A stretch of 9,776 nt of DNA, taken from contig JAHDYN010000041.1 of assembly GCA_023383735.1 (NCBI GenBank), positions 1-9,776 on the forward strand. Direction: 5' to 3'. Shown in pieces: positions 1 through 7,331 of this stretch. Position numbers and translations under genes: made by a program. Each line of letters starts with the position of its first letter. Within the stretch, counting starts at the first letter, position 1. The notes beneath the pieces were generated by a model, which had not been told where the DNA came from, made no database searches, and saw nothing but the letters and a program-made list of their open reading frames with translations. The DNA is from Gammaproteobacteria bacterium. Its GTDB lineage: Bacteria; Pseudomonadota; Gammaproteobacteria; Steroidobacterales; GCA-2729495.

Positions 1-949
1 CGAGGATCGGGCTGGCGATGATGCTGCGGATCTTTTCTGCATAACGCGGATCGGTTGCGTAACCGGAGCTCTGCAGCCGGTCGGCGTAGGCACCAGCATC
101 GGCGCCGGCTCGCAAGGCGTCGCGGTAGCGCGGGTTGTCGCTCAGGAAGCGGACATAATCTTCAAAGCCGGCGGCCAGATCGGGATAGGCGCGGAAACTG
201 GCCCGCTGGGGTTTTGGCAAACCGTCTTCGTATTCGAGCGTTGCGACGCTCACCCGCTCGCCATTCCAGCGCGAGTCGGCCTTGATGCCGAACAGGTTGT
301 TGCCGCTCACTCCTGCGTCATCGCGGATCAGGCGGCTGCCCCAGCCGGTTTCGAGCGCAGCCTGTGCGACGATCGCGCGTGGCTCGACGCCGAGTGCGCG
401 GCCGGCCTTGACGGCGAGTGGCCAGATCTCGCGCACGAATTCCTCGCGGCTGGCGGGCCGGAAGTCGGCGCGTTCGCCGCTGCCGACCGTGCCGAGGGCA
501 GACAGGTCCGGCTGCGGTGCGTCCGACACCGGCAGCTCCGTGAGGCCCGGCACCGGCAGGTCGCCGAATGCCGGCACGGCACCGGCGCGTGCGGCCGGAA
601 GCCGGCTCAGAAGCGCCGGAATCGAGGTGCCCAGCGAGGCGGCCGCGTTGGCAGCCGCCTGCTCGGGCGCAATGCCGAGCTGACGCGACATCATGTCGGC
701 GATGCCGAGCCCCCTGCCGCGGGTCATCTCCATGGCGATCTGCTGGTCGAACATCTCCTGGTAGGTCGTGTCCTGTGATTCGCCGAGCACGGCGTTGGCG
801 TCACGCATGCTCTTCAGCATCATCTGCACGAACAGCGCTTCAAACTGCCGGGCTGCTTCGCGGGCGGTTTCCTGCGAAGGCACGGAGGCATCGTGGCGCA
901 GCTGCGCCAGCCCCTGGAAGTCGTTGAAGCTGCTGATATTGGCGGTCAT
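1..949 (-). CDS. flgJ: FlgJ, rod cap and peptidoglycan hydrolase (3' end outside window)
   Basis: FlgJ caps the growing flagellar rod in the periplasm and opens the peptidoglycan layer for it. The 316 visible residues show both halves. Residues about 25-95 are the rod-binding domain, with FEALFVQMMLKSMRD at 36-50 and the end motif GLGIADMMSRQLG at 80-92. A low-complexity Ala/Pro-rich linker covers about 95-160. The glucosaminidase/muramidase domain starts near 165 and contains AQAALETGWGSR, whose Glu200 aligns with the catalytic Glu of the family, followed by NNLFGIKA at 217-224. No frameshift or lost key residue is visible. The ATG lies one base after the flgI stop (TGACATG), so translation is probably coupled. 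The reading frame is still open at the left edge, but most of the expected length is present. The two-domain form is typical of beta- and gammaproteobacteria. Confidence 0.96.
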   Translation of the reverse strand, partial: MTANISSFNDFQGLAQLRHDASVPSQETAREAARQFEALFVQMMLKSMRDANAVLGESQDTTYQEMFDQQIAMEMTRGRGLGIADMMSRQLGIAPEQAAANAAASLGTSIPALLSRLPAARAGAVPAFGDLPVPGLTELPVSDAPQPDLSALGTVGSGERADFRPASREEFVREIWPLAVKAGRALGVEPRAIVAQAALETGWGSRLIRDDAGVSGNNLFGIKADSRWNGERVSVATLEYEDGLPKPQRASFRAYPDLAAGFEDYVRFLSDNPRYRDALRAGADAGAYADRLQSSGYATDPRYAEKIRSIIASPIL

Positions 950-950
950 G

Positions 951-2087
951 TCAGATGACGATCAGCTCGGCGTGCAGTGCGCCGGCGGAACGCAGTGCTT
1001 CGAGTATTGCGACCAGGTCCCCGGGCGCCGCACCGACCTGGTTGACGGCCTGGACGATATCGTTGAGTTCCACGCCGGGTTTGAACAGGAACATGCGGTT
1101 TTCTGCCTGGCTGACCTTGATGTTCGAGTCCCGCGTCACGACCGTGTCGCCTTTCTCGGCAAAGGGCTGCGGCTGGCTGACGTCGAAGTCCTCGGTGATG
1201 GAAACCATCAGCGAGCCATGCGAAACGGCCGCCGGCGAAACCCTGACGCTGGCGTTGATGACCACCGTGCCGGTCCGCGAATTGACGATCACCCGCGCCG
1301 CCGCATCGGCGGGCGTGACCTCGAGATTCTCGATCGTGGAAATCAGGCCGATGCGCGCGGCCTGGGTTTCCGGTGCCCGCACGCGCACCGACATGGGATC
1401 GTGTGCGACCGCAACGCCGGCGCCCAGCAGCGCGTTGATGCTGTCTGCCAGCCGGATGGAGGTGGTGAAATCGGGCCGGTGCAGGTTCAGCGTCAGCACT
1501 TCGGTGTCGCCGAGGATGGTCGGCACTTCGCGCTCGATGGTCGCGCCGTTCGGGATCCGGCCGACGCTGGGCACGTTGATCGAGACCTTCGAGCCATCTT
1601 CGCCTGCAAGGCCAAGTCCGCCCACGGCGAGGTTGCCCTGGGCAATCGCGTAGACCTGGCCATCGAGACCCTTGAGTGGCGTGAGCAGCAGCGTGCCGCC
1701 ACGCAGGCTCTTGGCATTGGCAATCGACGAGGCCGTCACATCGATGGTCTGCCCGCTCTTGGCAAACGGCGGCAGGCTCGCGTGCACGACCACCGCGGCG
1801 ATGTTTTTCAGCTGCAGGTTGGTGCCGGCCGGAATCGTCACACCCAGCCGCTCCAGCATGCTGGTGAGTGCCTGGGTGGTGAAGGGGGCCTGGGTGGTCT
1901 GGTCGCCGGTGCCATCGAGGCCGACCACCAGTCCATAGCCGACCAGCTGGTTTTCCCGGACGCCGCCGACCGTGGCGAGATCCTTGATCCGGTCGGCATG
2001 CGCCGGTCCCTGCAGCATGGCCATGAGGACGGCGCCGAGCAGCAGAAAGAGCGTGTGCCGGCGGATCTGTTCGCTTTGCCTGTTCAT
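951..2087 (-). CDS. flgI: FlgI, flagellar P-ring protein
   Basis: FlgI polymerises in the periplasm into the P ring, the bushing that surrounds the rod within the peptidoglycan layer. The product is 378 residues, close to the usual family length. It has a Sec signal peptide: a basic start (RR at 9-10), a hydrophobic core at about 12-26 and a likely cut after Ala31 (GPAHA|DRIKD). The hallmark ENQLVGYGLVVGLDGTGD sits at 45-62, and the C-terminus ends in the typical ALHAELIVI. The protein has no cysteine, so it cannot form the disulfide described for enterobacterial FlgI. It lies 22 bases after flgH with only a weak ribosome binding site and one base before flgJ. Its periplasmic chaperone FlgA is encoded divergently in this window. 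Confidence 0.98.
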   Translation of the reverse strand: MNRQSEQIRRHTLFLLLGAVLMAMLQGPAHADRIKDLATVGGVRENQLVGYGLVVGLDGTGDQTTQAPFTTQALTSMLERLGVTIPAGTNLQLKNIAAVVVHASLPPFAKSGQTIDVTASSIANAKSLRGGTLLLTPLKGLDGQVYAIAQGNLAVGGLGLAGEDGSKVSINVPSVGRIPNGATIEREVPTILGDTEVLTLNLHRPDFTTSIRLADSINALLGAGVAVAHDPMSVRVRAPETQAARIGLISTIENLEVTPADAAARVIVNSRTGTVVINASVRVSPAAVSHGSLMVSITEDFDVSQPQPFAEKGDTVVTRDSNIKVSQAENRMFLFKPGVELNDIVQAVNQVGAAPGDLVAILEALRSAGALHAELIVI

Positions 2088-2109
2088 GTGTGTACTACCG
2101 CGTGGCTGC

Positions 2110-2793
2110 TCAGAGGGGCCACAGCTTGATGAAGAAACGGGTCAGGATGCCCGGGCGATTGGCGTCGGCAAGCGTGCCCTGGCCGCTGTAGGTGATGCGC
2201 GCATCGGCAACCTTGTAGGAGTCCACCGAGTTGTCGGAGGCGATGTCGACCGGGCGGACGATGCCGCTGATCTGCACGAATTCCTCGCCCTGGTTGAGGG
2301 TCAGCCACTTCTCGCCACGGACCAGCAGGTTGCCGTTCGGGTAGACCTCGGCGACAGTGACCGTGATGTTGCCGCTCAGGCTGTTGCTCTGGCTGCTGCT
2401 GCCCTTGCCGCTGAAGTCCTGCTCGGTTTCCCACTCGTTGTTGAGCAGGTCCTTGCCATTGCGCGTGATGCCCTTGCCGCCAATGACGGGCACGCCGGTA
2501 TCGACTGAACTCTCCTTGCTGGCATCCGAGCTGGCGCTCTTCGATGCCTGGGTTCTCTCTGCCAGGCGGATGGTCAGCGTGTCGCCGACGCGTCGCGCCT
2601 TGACGTCCTCGAACAGCGACAGCCCGCGTGCCGGCTGATAGATGGCGCCACTCGTCGCCGGTGGCAGCATCGGCTGTGGCGGCATCGTCGGCCGGTAATC
2701 CGCGTGTCCCGGCTGGCCAACCGTGGCGCAGCCAGTCAGGCCGGATGCCAGGACAGCGATTGCCACGACGCAAGTCATTCGACAGGTTTTCAT
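2110..2793 (-). CDS. flgH: FlgH, flagellar L-ring lipoprotein
   Basis: FlgH forms the L ring in the outer membrane, which with the P ring lets the rod turn through the envelope. The 227-residue product starts with a lipoprotein signal peptide whose lipobox is LTGC, giving lipidated Cys22. The next residue is Ala rather than Asp, which fits sorting to the outer membrane. Family signatures include SLFEDVKARRVGDTLTIRL at about 59-77, NGNLLVRGEKWLTLNQGEEF in the middle, and ISGIVRPVDI. The C-terminus is IKLWPL. Residues about 85-150 are rich in Ser, Gly and Asn, as is usual. The gene follows flgG by 17 bases with a modest AAGG ribosome binding site. Confidence 0.98.
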   Translation of the reverse strand: MKTCRMTCVVAIAVLASGLTGCATVGQPGHADYRPTMPPQPMLPPATSGAIYQPARGLSLFEDVKARRVGDTLTIRLAERTQASKSASSDASKESSVDTGVPVIGGKGITRNGKDLLNNEWETEQDFSGKGSSSQSNSLSGNITVTVAEVYPNGNLLVRGEKWLTLNQGEEFVQISGIVRPVDIASDNSVDSYKVADARITYSGQGTLADANRPGILTRFFIKLWPL

Positions 2794-2810
2794 CGTTCAG
2801 CCTTGCCCGG

Positions 2811-3593
2811 TTACAGGTTGTTGTTCAGGTACTGGAGCATCTGGTCGCTGGTCGAAACCGCCTTGGAATTCATCTCGTAGGCGCGCTGTGTTTCGATCAT
2901 GCTGACCAGCTCTTCAACCACGTTGACATTCGACGTCTCGAGCGAGCCCTGGATGAGCGTGCCCACGCCCTGCTGGCCTGGATCAGAGACCTGCGGTGAA
3001 CCGCTGGCCGCTGTTTCGACGTAGAGGTTCTGGCCCTTGGCCTGCAGGCCTGGCGGGTTGATGAAGTCGGCAAGCTGCAGGGTGCCGAGACTGGTGGGCT
3101 GTGTCTGGCCCGGCAGCGTCGCCTGGATGACCCCGTCCAGTCCGATGGTGAGCGCCTGGGCATCGGATGGAATGGTGATCGAGGGCTGGACTTCGAATCC
3201 GCTTGCAGTGACCAGACGGCCTTCGGAGTCCACCTTGAACGCGCCGTCGCGGGTATAGGCGAGGCTGCCGTCAGGCTGCAGGATCTGGAGAAAGCCGCGT
3301 CCCTGGATCATGACATCCAGGGTGTTACCGGTCGTGAGTGCCGAGCCCTGCGAGAAGTTCTTCTCGGTGCCAACCACGCGGACGCCCGTGCCGAGATTGA
3401 ACCCGGTCGGGTTTTCAGTGTTCTGGGTCGTGGCACCGCCGACCTGGGCGATGTTCTGGTAGAGAAGATCCTCGAAAATCGCCCGGCCGCGCTTGAAGCC
3501 GTTCGTGTTCACGTTGGCCAGATTGTTCGCAACGACCGTCATGCGCGTCTGCTGCGCATCCAGTCCGGTCTTGGCAACCCAGAGTGATTCCAT
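2811..3593 (-). CDS. flgG: FlgG, distal rod protein
   Basis: FlgG builds the distal rod that passes through the P and L rings. It is exported by the flagellar type III system, so it has no signal peptide. The 260-residue length is standard. The N-terminal rod/hook motif VANNLANVNTNGFKRGR is at 21-37, preceded by the typical start MESLWVAKTGLDAQQ. The C-terminal coiled-coil segment at about 216-260 contains the family signature ETSNVNVVEELVSMIETQRAYEMNSK. The central part has IQGRGFLQI at 97-105. The gene is 32 bases after flgF, with a TGGAG ribosome binding site about nine bases before the ATG. Confidence 0.98.
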   Translation of the reverse strand: MESLWVAKTGLDAQQTRMTVVANNLANVNTNGFKRGRAIFEDLLYQNIAQVGGATTQNTENPTGFNLGTGVRVVGTEKNFSQGSALTTGNTLDVMIQGRGFLQILQPDGSLAYTRDGAFKVDSEGRLVTASGFEVQPSITIPSDAQALTIGLDGVIQATLPGQTQPTSLGTLQLADFINPPGLQAKGQNLYVETAASGSPQVSDPGQQGVGTLIQGSLETSNVNVVEELVSMIETQRAYEMNSKAVSTSDQMLQYLNNNL

Positions 3594-3625
3594 GTCAACT
3601 ACTCCAATGAGGCTTCAGGCTGTTG

Positions 3626-4369
3626 TCAGCCATTGAGCCGGATCAGCCGCGCGCTCGCGGCATCGGTTTCTTCCGCGGTGTTCATCGCGCGGATCGTCAT
3701 TTCGTAATGCCGTGACATCTCGATCATGTCGGCGAGCGCACTCGCCGGGTTCACGTTGCTCTGCTCGAGCTGGCCGCTGGAGATGCGCACGTTCGGGTCG
3801 GGTACGGCACGACTTCCATCGCGCAGCGTGAACAAGGCATCGCCGCTGCGCATCAGCGATTCGGCGGGCGGATTGACCAGCCGCAACCTGTCCACCTGCG
3901 CCAGCGACTCGGCCGTCTGACCCTGCGGAATGATCGAGATCTGCCCGTCCTCACCCAGAAAGATCTGCTCGAAGGGCGGCAGGCTGATCGGGCCGCCGTT
4001 GCCCAGCACCAGCCGCCCGTTGGCGTTTTCCAGCAGGCCGTTCGGGTTGATGCGCAGATTGCCGGCCCGCGTGTAGGCTTCTTCGCCGTCGGGTCCCTGC
4101 ACGGCCAGCCAGCCCTGACCCTGGATCGCAATATCGAGATCGCGCCCGGTGGCGAGGCTTGCGCCCTGGGCGGTGCTCCAGACTTCCGGCTGCGCCACGG
4201 TATTCACGCGCGAGGGAAGTCCCTGGCCCGGAATCGGCGCGCTGTCGAGCGCACTGCGTATGGCGCGAAACCCGTTGGTCGAGATGTTCGCGATGTTGTG
4301 ATTGGTGACGGTCTGGGCCTGCTGTGCGCTGCGGGCCGCCGACATCGCCACGTAGATCATTCTGTCCAT
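3626..4369 (-). CDS. flgF: FlgF, proximal rod protein
   Basis: FlgF is a proximal rod subunit secreted through the flagellar type III apparatus. The 247-residue product begins MDRMIYVAMSAARSAQQAQ, the usual FlgF start. The rod motif is at 23-36 (NHNIANISTNGFRA), where a His stands in place of the Asn more often seen in NNLAN-type motifs. The shared core appears as DIAIQGQGWLAVQGPDG and EEAYTRAGNLRINPNG. The C-terminal helix at about 199-247 carries QSNVNPASALADMIEMSRHYE. It follows flgE by 11 bases with only a weak AGG ribosome binding site, so coupling to flgE is likely. Assignment as FlgF rather than FlgG rests on the start sequence and on its place just before the 260-residue flgG. Confidence 0.97.
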   Translation of the reverse strand: MDRMIYVAMSAARSAQQAQTVTNHNIANISTNGFRAIRSALDSAPIPGQGLPSRVNTVAQPEVWSTAQGASLATGRDLDIAIQGQGWLAVQGPDGEEAYTRAGNLRINPNGLLENANGRLVLGNGGPISLPPFEQIFLGEDGQISIIPQGQTAESLAQVDRLRLVNPPAESLMRSGDALFTLRDGSRAVPDPNVRISSGQLEQSNVNPASALADMIEMSRHYEMTIRAMNTAEETDAASARLIRLNG

Positions 4370-4380
4370 GAGCTGCCTGC

Positions 4381-5580
4381 TTAACGGATGTTGATGATCG
4401 TCTGCGTCACCGAGTCTTCGGTCGAGATCACCTGCGCATTGGCCTGGAAGAGGCGCTGTGCGGTGATCAGTCGAACCAGCTGTTCAGTGAGGTCCACGTT
4501 GGATGCCTCGAGCGCGCCGGACTGCAACAGGCCGAAGTTGGATTCGGTGGCCTCGCCGCGCTGGGCAATGCCGGAGGCGAAGGTTTCCTGGAACGAGGTG
4601 TCGCTGATCTTCTGCAGACCTTCCGGATTGGAGAAGTTGGCCAGGGCGACCTTGCCCAGTGACTCGGATTCACCGTTGGAGAAGCGTGCGAACACCACAC
4701 CCGTTGCGCTGATCTCGATGCCGCGCAGGCGGCCCGCTGCCTGCCCGTCGGGATTGAGGCTGTTCACCGTGAAATCGGCGCCATACTGCGTGGAGCTGCC
4801 CATCGCGAGGTTGATGTTCAACGCGTTCGCACCATTGGCCGGTGTGACGGCGGGGAAGGTGATATTGCCGCCCGCAGGCGTTGCGATCGCGCCGGTGGAG
4901 TCGAAGGTAAAGGGCTGTGCCACGCCGACCGGAGCGCCGTCGAAGGTCATGTTGACGTTCCAGCCCGGAGCGGTCTTGCTGAAGAAGTAGCTGGCGGTAT
5001 GCGAGACGCCGAGCGAGTCGAACAGGATCGTCGAGGTGCTGTGGTTGTAGGTCAGCGGGTCATCGGGATCGAAAGGCGATACCACCGGGACCGTGGCGTT
5101 GGCCGGCAGGTTGATGCCCATGTCGACCCGCGTACTGGCGATTGGCGGCGAGGTATCCGTGGCGATGCGCAGATCGGACAGGGCACCGGTGTTGAAACCG
5201 GCGGTGCCGGGCACCGGCGGATAGACTTGCAGCCGCTCGCCCTCGGAATTCTGCACGATGCCGGTGGCATCCAGACCGAACGCTCCCACGCGCGAGTACA
5301 GCAGGCTGCCGTTGTCGCTGGTGATGAAGAAGCCGTTGCCGCTGATGGCCAGGTCAAGCTGGCGCGAGGTGATCTCGACGTTGCCCTGGGTGAATTCCTG
5401 CCGGACATCGCTGAGTCGCACGCCGTTGCCGATACCGACCGCATCGCCCGAATACACGTCGGCAAACTCGCCGCGCGAGGTCTTGAAGCCATTGGTGTTG
5501 GCGTTGGCGATGTTGTTCGAGGTGATCTGCAGGTCGGTGGAGGCTGCATTGAGGCCGCTGAGTGCTACCTGGAAGGACAT
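4381..5580 (-). CDS. flgE: FlgE, flagellar hook protein
   Basis: FlgE polymerises into the hook, the flexible joint between rod and filament. The product is 399 residues, close to the enterobacterial form. The N-terminus MSFQVALSGLNAASTDLQ is followed by the rod/hook motif SNNIANANTNGFKTSRGEF at 21-39 and ADVYSG. The middle, about 70-350, forms the variable surface domains. The C-terminal segment at about 355-399 carries GALEASNVDLTEQLVRLITA and ends in IINIR, matching the usual hook-protein terminus. A CGGAG ribosome binding site lies about eight bases before the ATG. The 48-base gap to flgD is the largest in the operon but holds no promoter I trust. Confidence 0.98.
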   Translation of the reverse strand: MSFQVALSGLNAASTDLQITSNNIANANTNGFKTSRGEFADVYSGDAVGIGNGVRLSDVRQEFTQGNVEITSRQLDLAISGNGFFITSDNGSLLYSRVGAFGLDATGIVQNSEGERLQVYPPVPGTAGFNTGALSDLRIATDTSPPIASTRVDMGINLPANATVPVVSPFDPDDPLTYNHSTSTILFDSLGVSHTASYFFSKTAPGWNVNMTFDGAPVGVAQPFTFDSTGAIATPAGGNITFPAVTPANGANALNINLAMGSSTQYGADFTVNSLNPDGQAAGRLRGIEISATGVVFARFSNGESESLGKVALANFSNPEGLQKISDTSFQETFASGIAQRGEATESNFGLLQSGALEASNVDLTEQLVRLITAQRLFQANAQVISTEDSVTQTIINIR

Positions 5581-5628
5581 GATCTATCTCCGTTCAATAA
5601 TCTGATGGGGTGCAGGCGCGCGTGGCAC

Positions 5629-6303
5629 CTACATGACTGCCTTGACCTGCGAGAGGCTGACGCTTGCACCGCCGTCAGTGCGCAGCTGCGTGCCGCTGCC
5701 ATTGCCGGACAGGGTGACGCTCGACACCTTCGAGGCCACATAGGTGACCAGTGCCGTATCGCCGCTGCGACTTTCGATCGCAGCGCTCATCGAATAGCGG
5801 CCCGCCGGTGCGGTCTGGCCGTTGGCGAGTGTGCCGTCCCAGCTGAAGTTGCTGATGCCGGCGCCCTGCGCGCCGAGCGGCAGTTCGCGCACCAGTTGTC
5901 CGGTATCGCTGTAGATGCGCACCTTGGCCGCCTGTGTCGCCCAGGGGAGTTCCACGGCGCCTGCCAGCGGTTTCCCGGGCGCCAGAACGGCCGAGTTGTC
6001 CTCGGTGAGGATCGTCCGCCCGACCATCGAGGCGGCCTGCAGTGCCTGGCCAGAGTTGTAGGCCGAAGTCAGCGTGCTGACCGACTTGGTCATCTCGGCA
6101 ATACCCGTGACGGTGCTGAACTGCGCCATCTGGCCGATGAATTCCCCGTTCTCCATGGGCTTCAGCGGGTCCTGGCTCTGCAGTTGCGTGATCATCAGGG
6201 CCAGGAAATCCTCCTGGCCGAGGCTCTTCGAATCCTTCCGTACCGCAGCCGGTGGCGTTTGCAGGCTGGCCAGCAGGGAATCCGTGCCGCTTATTCCGGT
6301 CAT
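5629..6303 (-). CDS. flgD: FlgD, hook-capping scaffold protein
   Basis: FlgD sits at the tip of the growing hook and guides FlgE assembly; it is discarded when the hook is complete. The 224-residue product has the conserved N-terminal segment FLALMITQLQSQDPLKPM at 33-50, followed by NGEFIGQMAQFSTVTGI. The C-terminal part, about 95-215, is the Tudor-like plus fibronectin-type III region, with VRIYSDTGQLVRELPLGAQG and FSWDGTLANGQTAPAGRY. The frame stays open far upstream across flgC, but ATG 6301-6303 is chosen because the conserved FlgD sequence starts there and a strong AAAGGAG lies ten bases before it. The N-terminal Ser/Thr-rich stretch before residue 30 is short but normal. Confidence 0.97.
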   Translation of the reverse strand: MTGISGTDSLLASLQTPPAAVRKDSKSLGQEDFLALMITQLQSQDPLKPMENGEFIGQMAQFSTVTGIAEMTKSVSTLTSAYNSGQALQAASMVGRTILTEDNSAVLAPGKPLAGAVELPWATQAAKVRIYSDTGQLVRELPLGAQGAGISNFSWDGTLANGQTAPAGRYSMSAAIESRSGDTALVTYVASKVSSVTLSGNGSGTQLRTDGGASVSLSQVKAVM

Positions 6304-6313
6304 AGTCTGCTTG

Positions 6314-6320
6314 CTCCTTT
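6314..6320 (-). promoter_or_regulatory. flgD ribosome binding site
   Basis: AAAGGAG on the minus strand, ten bases before ATG 6301-6303. It is one of the best Shine-Dalgarno matches in the operon and fixes the flgD start, since the reading frame continues open upstream through flgC. Confidence 0.85.
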
Positions 6321-6329
6321 GATAAGTGG

Positions 6330-6749
6330 TTACTGGCCGATGCTCAGGGTGCGCATCAGCAGTTCCTTCGAGGTATTCAGCACCTCGACGTTGCTCTGGT
6401 AGGAACGTGATGCAGAAATCATGTTGACCAGTTCGTCGACCGGATTGACGTTCGACATGTAGATGTAGCCATCCTTGTCGGCCAGCGGATTGCCCGGCTC
6501 GTAGAGCCTGGCCGGTTCCGCACTGGTCTCGACGACGCCGGCCACGCGTACACCGGCGCTTTCCGGTGCGCTGGCGCCGGCGCTGCTGTTCATGACGGTC
6601 TGGAATACCGGTTGACGGGAGCGGTAGGCGGCATCGGGCGAGCTGGCAACCGTATTGGCATTTGCCAGGTTGCTGGCGGTGGTATTGAGTCGCACCGACT
6701 GCGCGCTCATCGCGGAGCCGGAAATATCGAAGATTCGGAACATGCTCAT
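6330..6749 (-). CDS. flgC: FlgC, proximal rod protein
   Basis: FlgC is a small proximal rod subunit exported by the flagellar type III system. The 139-residue length is typical. It starts MSMFRIFDISGSAMSAQS and has the rod motif NTTASNLANANTVASSPDAA at 22-41, then YRSRQPVF, a strong FlgC signature. The C-terminal helix at about 99-139 contains SNVNPVDELVNMISASRSYQ. A GGAGG within the last codons of flgB lies nine bases before the first ATG (6747-6749). A second in-frame ATG two codons later (MFRIF) is possible but has a worse distance. Only two bases separate it from flgB. Confidence 0.97.
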   Translation of the reverse strand: MSMFRIFDISGSAMSAQSVRLNTTASNLANANTVASSPDAAYRSRQPVFQTVMNSSAGASAPESAGVRVAGVVETSAEPARLYEPGNPLADKDGYIYMSNVNPVDELVNMISASRSYQSNVEVLNTSKELLMRTLSIGQ

Positions 6750-6751
6750 GA

Positions 6752-7156
6752 TCAGCGTCCTCCGGTGATGGCATCGCGCAGACCACGGATCTGCGCCGAC
6801 AGGAAGGTGAGACTGGCCTGGTAACGCACCGAGGTTTCGGCGATGGCGGCGTTTTCGCGCTGCGAATCCACCGTGTTGCCGTCGAGCGAGGGCTGGTCTG
6901 GCACCCGGTACATGGGCGTCGCGGTGTTCGGACCGGCAGCCCCGTTCACCTGTACATGGCGGTTGCTGGTCGCGCGGAGACCGAGGTCGCCGCCTTCGCC
7001 GGCACTCTGCATGGCGGTGCGGAAATCGATGTCGCGGGCCTTGTAGCCCGGCGTGTCGGCATTCGCGATGTTGTCGGCCAGCACCTCAAGGCGCTGGTTG
7101 GCGATGCTGAGTGACCTGGCGTGCAGGTCGAGGTTCTTGTAGATGTCGAGAGCCAT
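6752..7156 (-). CDS. flgB: FlgB, proximal rod protein
   Basis: FlgB is a proximal rod subunit near the MS-ring end of the rod and is the first gene of this operon. The 134-residue product begins MALDIYKNLDLHARSLSI and has the classic rod motif DNIANADTPGYKARDIDF at 28-45. The C-terminal helix includes VRYQASLTFLSAQIRGLRDA, typical of FlgB. The frame is open further upstream, to an ATG near 7321, but the start at 7154-7156 is chosen. It matches the family start, has GGAGA five bases before it, and lies about 22 bases downstream of the transcription start predicted from the sigma-54 element at 7189-7204. Confidence 0.97.
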   Translation of the reverse strand: MALDIYKNLDLHARSLSIANQRLEVLADNIANADTPGYKARDIDFRTAMQSAGEGGDLGLRATSNRHVQVNGAAGPNTATPMYRVPDQPSLDGNTVDSQRENAAIAETSVRYQASLTFLSAQIRGLRDAITGGR

Positions 7157-7161
7157 GCGCG

Positions 7162-7166
7162 TCTCC
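7162..7166 (-). promoter_or_regulatory. flgB ribosome binding site
   Basis: GGAGA on the minus strand, five bases before ATG 7154-7156. It supports this start over the longer open frame reaching to 7321 and fits a leader of about 22 bases from the sigma-54 promoter. Confidence 0.75.
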
Positions 7167-7188
7167 GCAATGTCTTTGCAGAGGTCTA

Positions 7189-7204
7189 TGCAAGCGACGT
7201 GCCA
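7189..7204 (-). promoter_or_regulatory. Sigma-54 (RpoN) promoter of the flgB-flgJ operon
   Basis: The minus strand reads TGGCACGTCGCTTGCA, which matches the sigma-54 consensus TGGCACRNNNNTTGCW at every defined position, with the -24 GG and -12 GC correctly spaced. Transcription would start near 7178, giving a leader of about 22 bases with a GGAGA ribosome binding site. Sigma-54 promoters need an enhancer-binding activator; in polar-flagellated gammaproteobacteria this is a FleQ/FlrA or FleR/FlrC type protein. The likely upstream activating region is the repeat cluster at 7236-7286. Confidence 0.92.
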
Positions 7205-7235
7205 GATCCCCCGGAGGGTCGCGCCGGCGCTGAAT

Positions 7236-7286
7236 GCGGCAGCCTTGCGGCAAGTCCTCGCCCGTGCGGCGGCAAGTTGTTGCCGC
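7236..7286. repeat. Phased GCGGCA(A) repeat cluster, candidate shared enhancer
   Basis: Four related elements lie in the flgB-flgA divergent region. GCGGCA is at 7236-7241, GCGGCAAGT at 7247-7255, an identical GCGGCAAGT at 7269-7277, and the reverse complement TTGCCGC at 7280-7286. Their starts are 11, 22 and 11 bases apart, close to whole helical turns. The third and fourth form a perfect 7-bp inverted repeat around the 4-base spacer GTTG, and CTTGC-G-GCAAG at 7244-7254 is another small palindrome. The cluster centre (7261) is midway between the two sigma-54 elements, at about -56 to -108 from each predicted start, a normal position for an upstream activating sequence. The repeats are visible; the regulatory role is inferred. 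Confidence 0.55.
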
Positions 7287-7315
7287 AATGGCCGCTCAGG
7301 ATGCGCACAGGCGAG

Positions 7316-7331
7316 CGGCACGCTTCTTGCA
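7316..7331 (+). promoter_or_regulatory. Sigma-54 promoter of flgA
   Basis: CGGCACGCTTCTTGCA matches TGGCACRNNNNTTGCW at every defined position except the first base, and it has the essential -24 GG and -12 GC with exact spacing. The predicted transcription start is near 7342, immediately before the flgA ATG at 7343. The mRNA would therefore be leaderless or almost so. The element faces away from the flgB promoter and is equally far from the central repeat cluster. Confidence 0.8.

Noticed and set aside
768..2129. Long plus-strand open frame of 453 codons opposite flgI and flgJ
   Set aside because: It lies antisense to clear flgI and flgJ coding sequence. Its protein is Arg/Gly/Asp/His rich with no recognisable domain, as expected of a frame shadow in GC-rich DNA.
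5623..5640. TGGCAC on the plus strand between flgE and flgD, like a -24 box
   Set aside because: No TTGC follows at the required distance, and it points against all genes there.
4999..6402. Long plus-strand open frame of 467 codons opposite flgE, flgD and part of flgC
   Set aside because: It covers three conserved genes in antisense, has shadow-like composition, and has no ribosome binding site or family motif.
6304..6786. Possible N-terminal extension of FlgD by about 161 residues
   Set aside because: The extension overlaps flgC in another frame and has no FlgD similarity. The strong AAAGGAG before 6303 fixes the normal start.
7157..7321. Possible N-terminal extension of FlgB
   Set aside because: It would run across the full-consensus sigma-54 promoter and the repeat cluster. 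The family start and ribosome binding site are at 7156.
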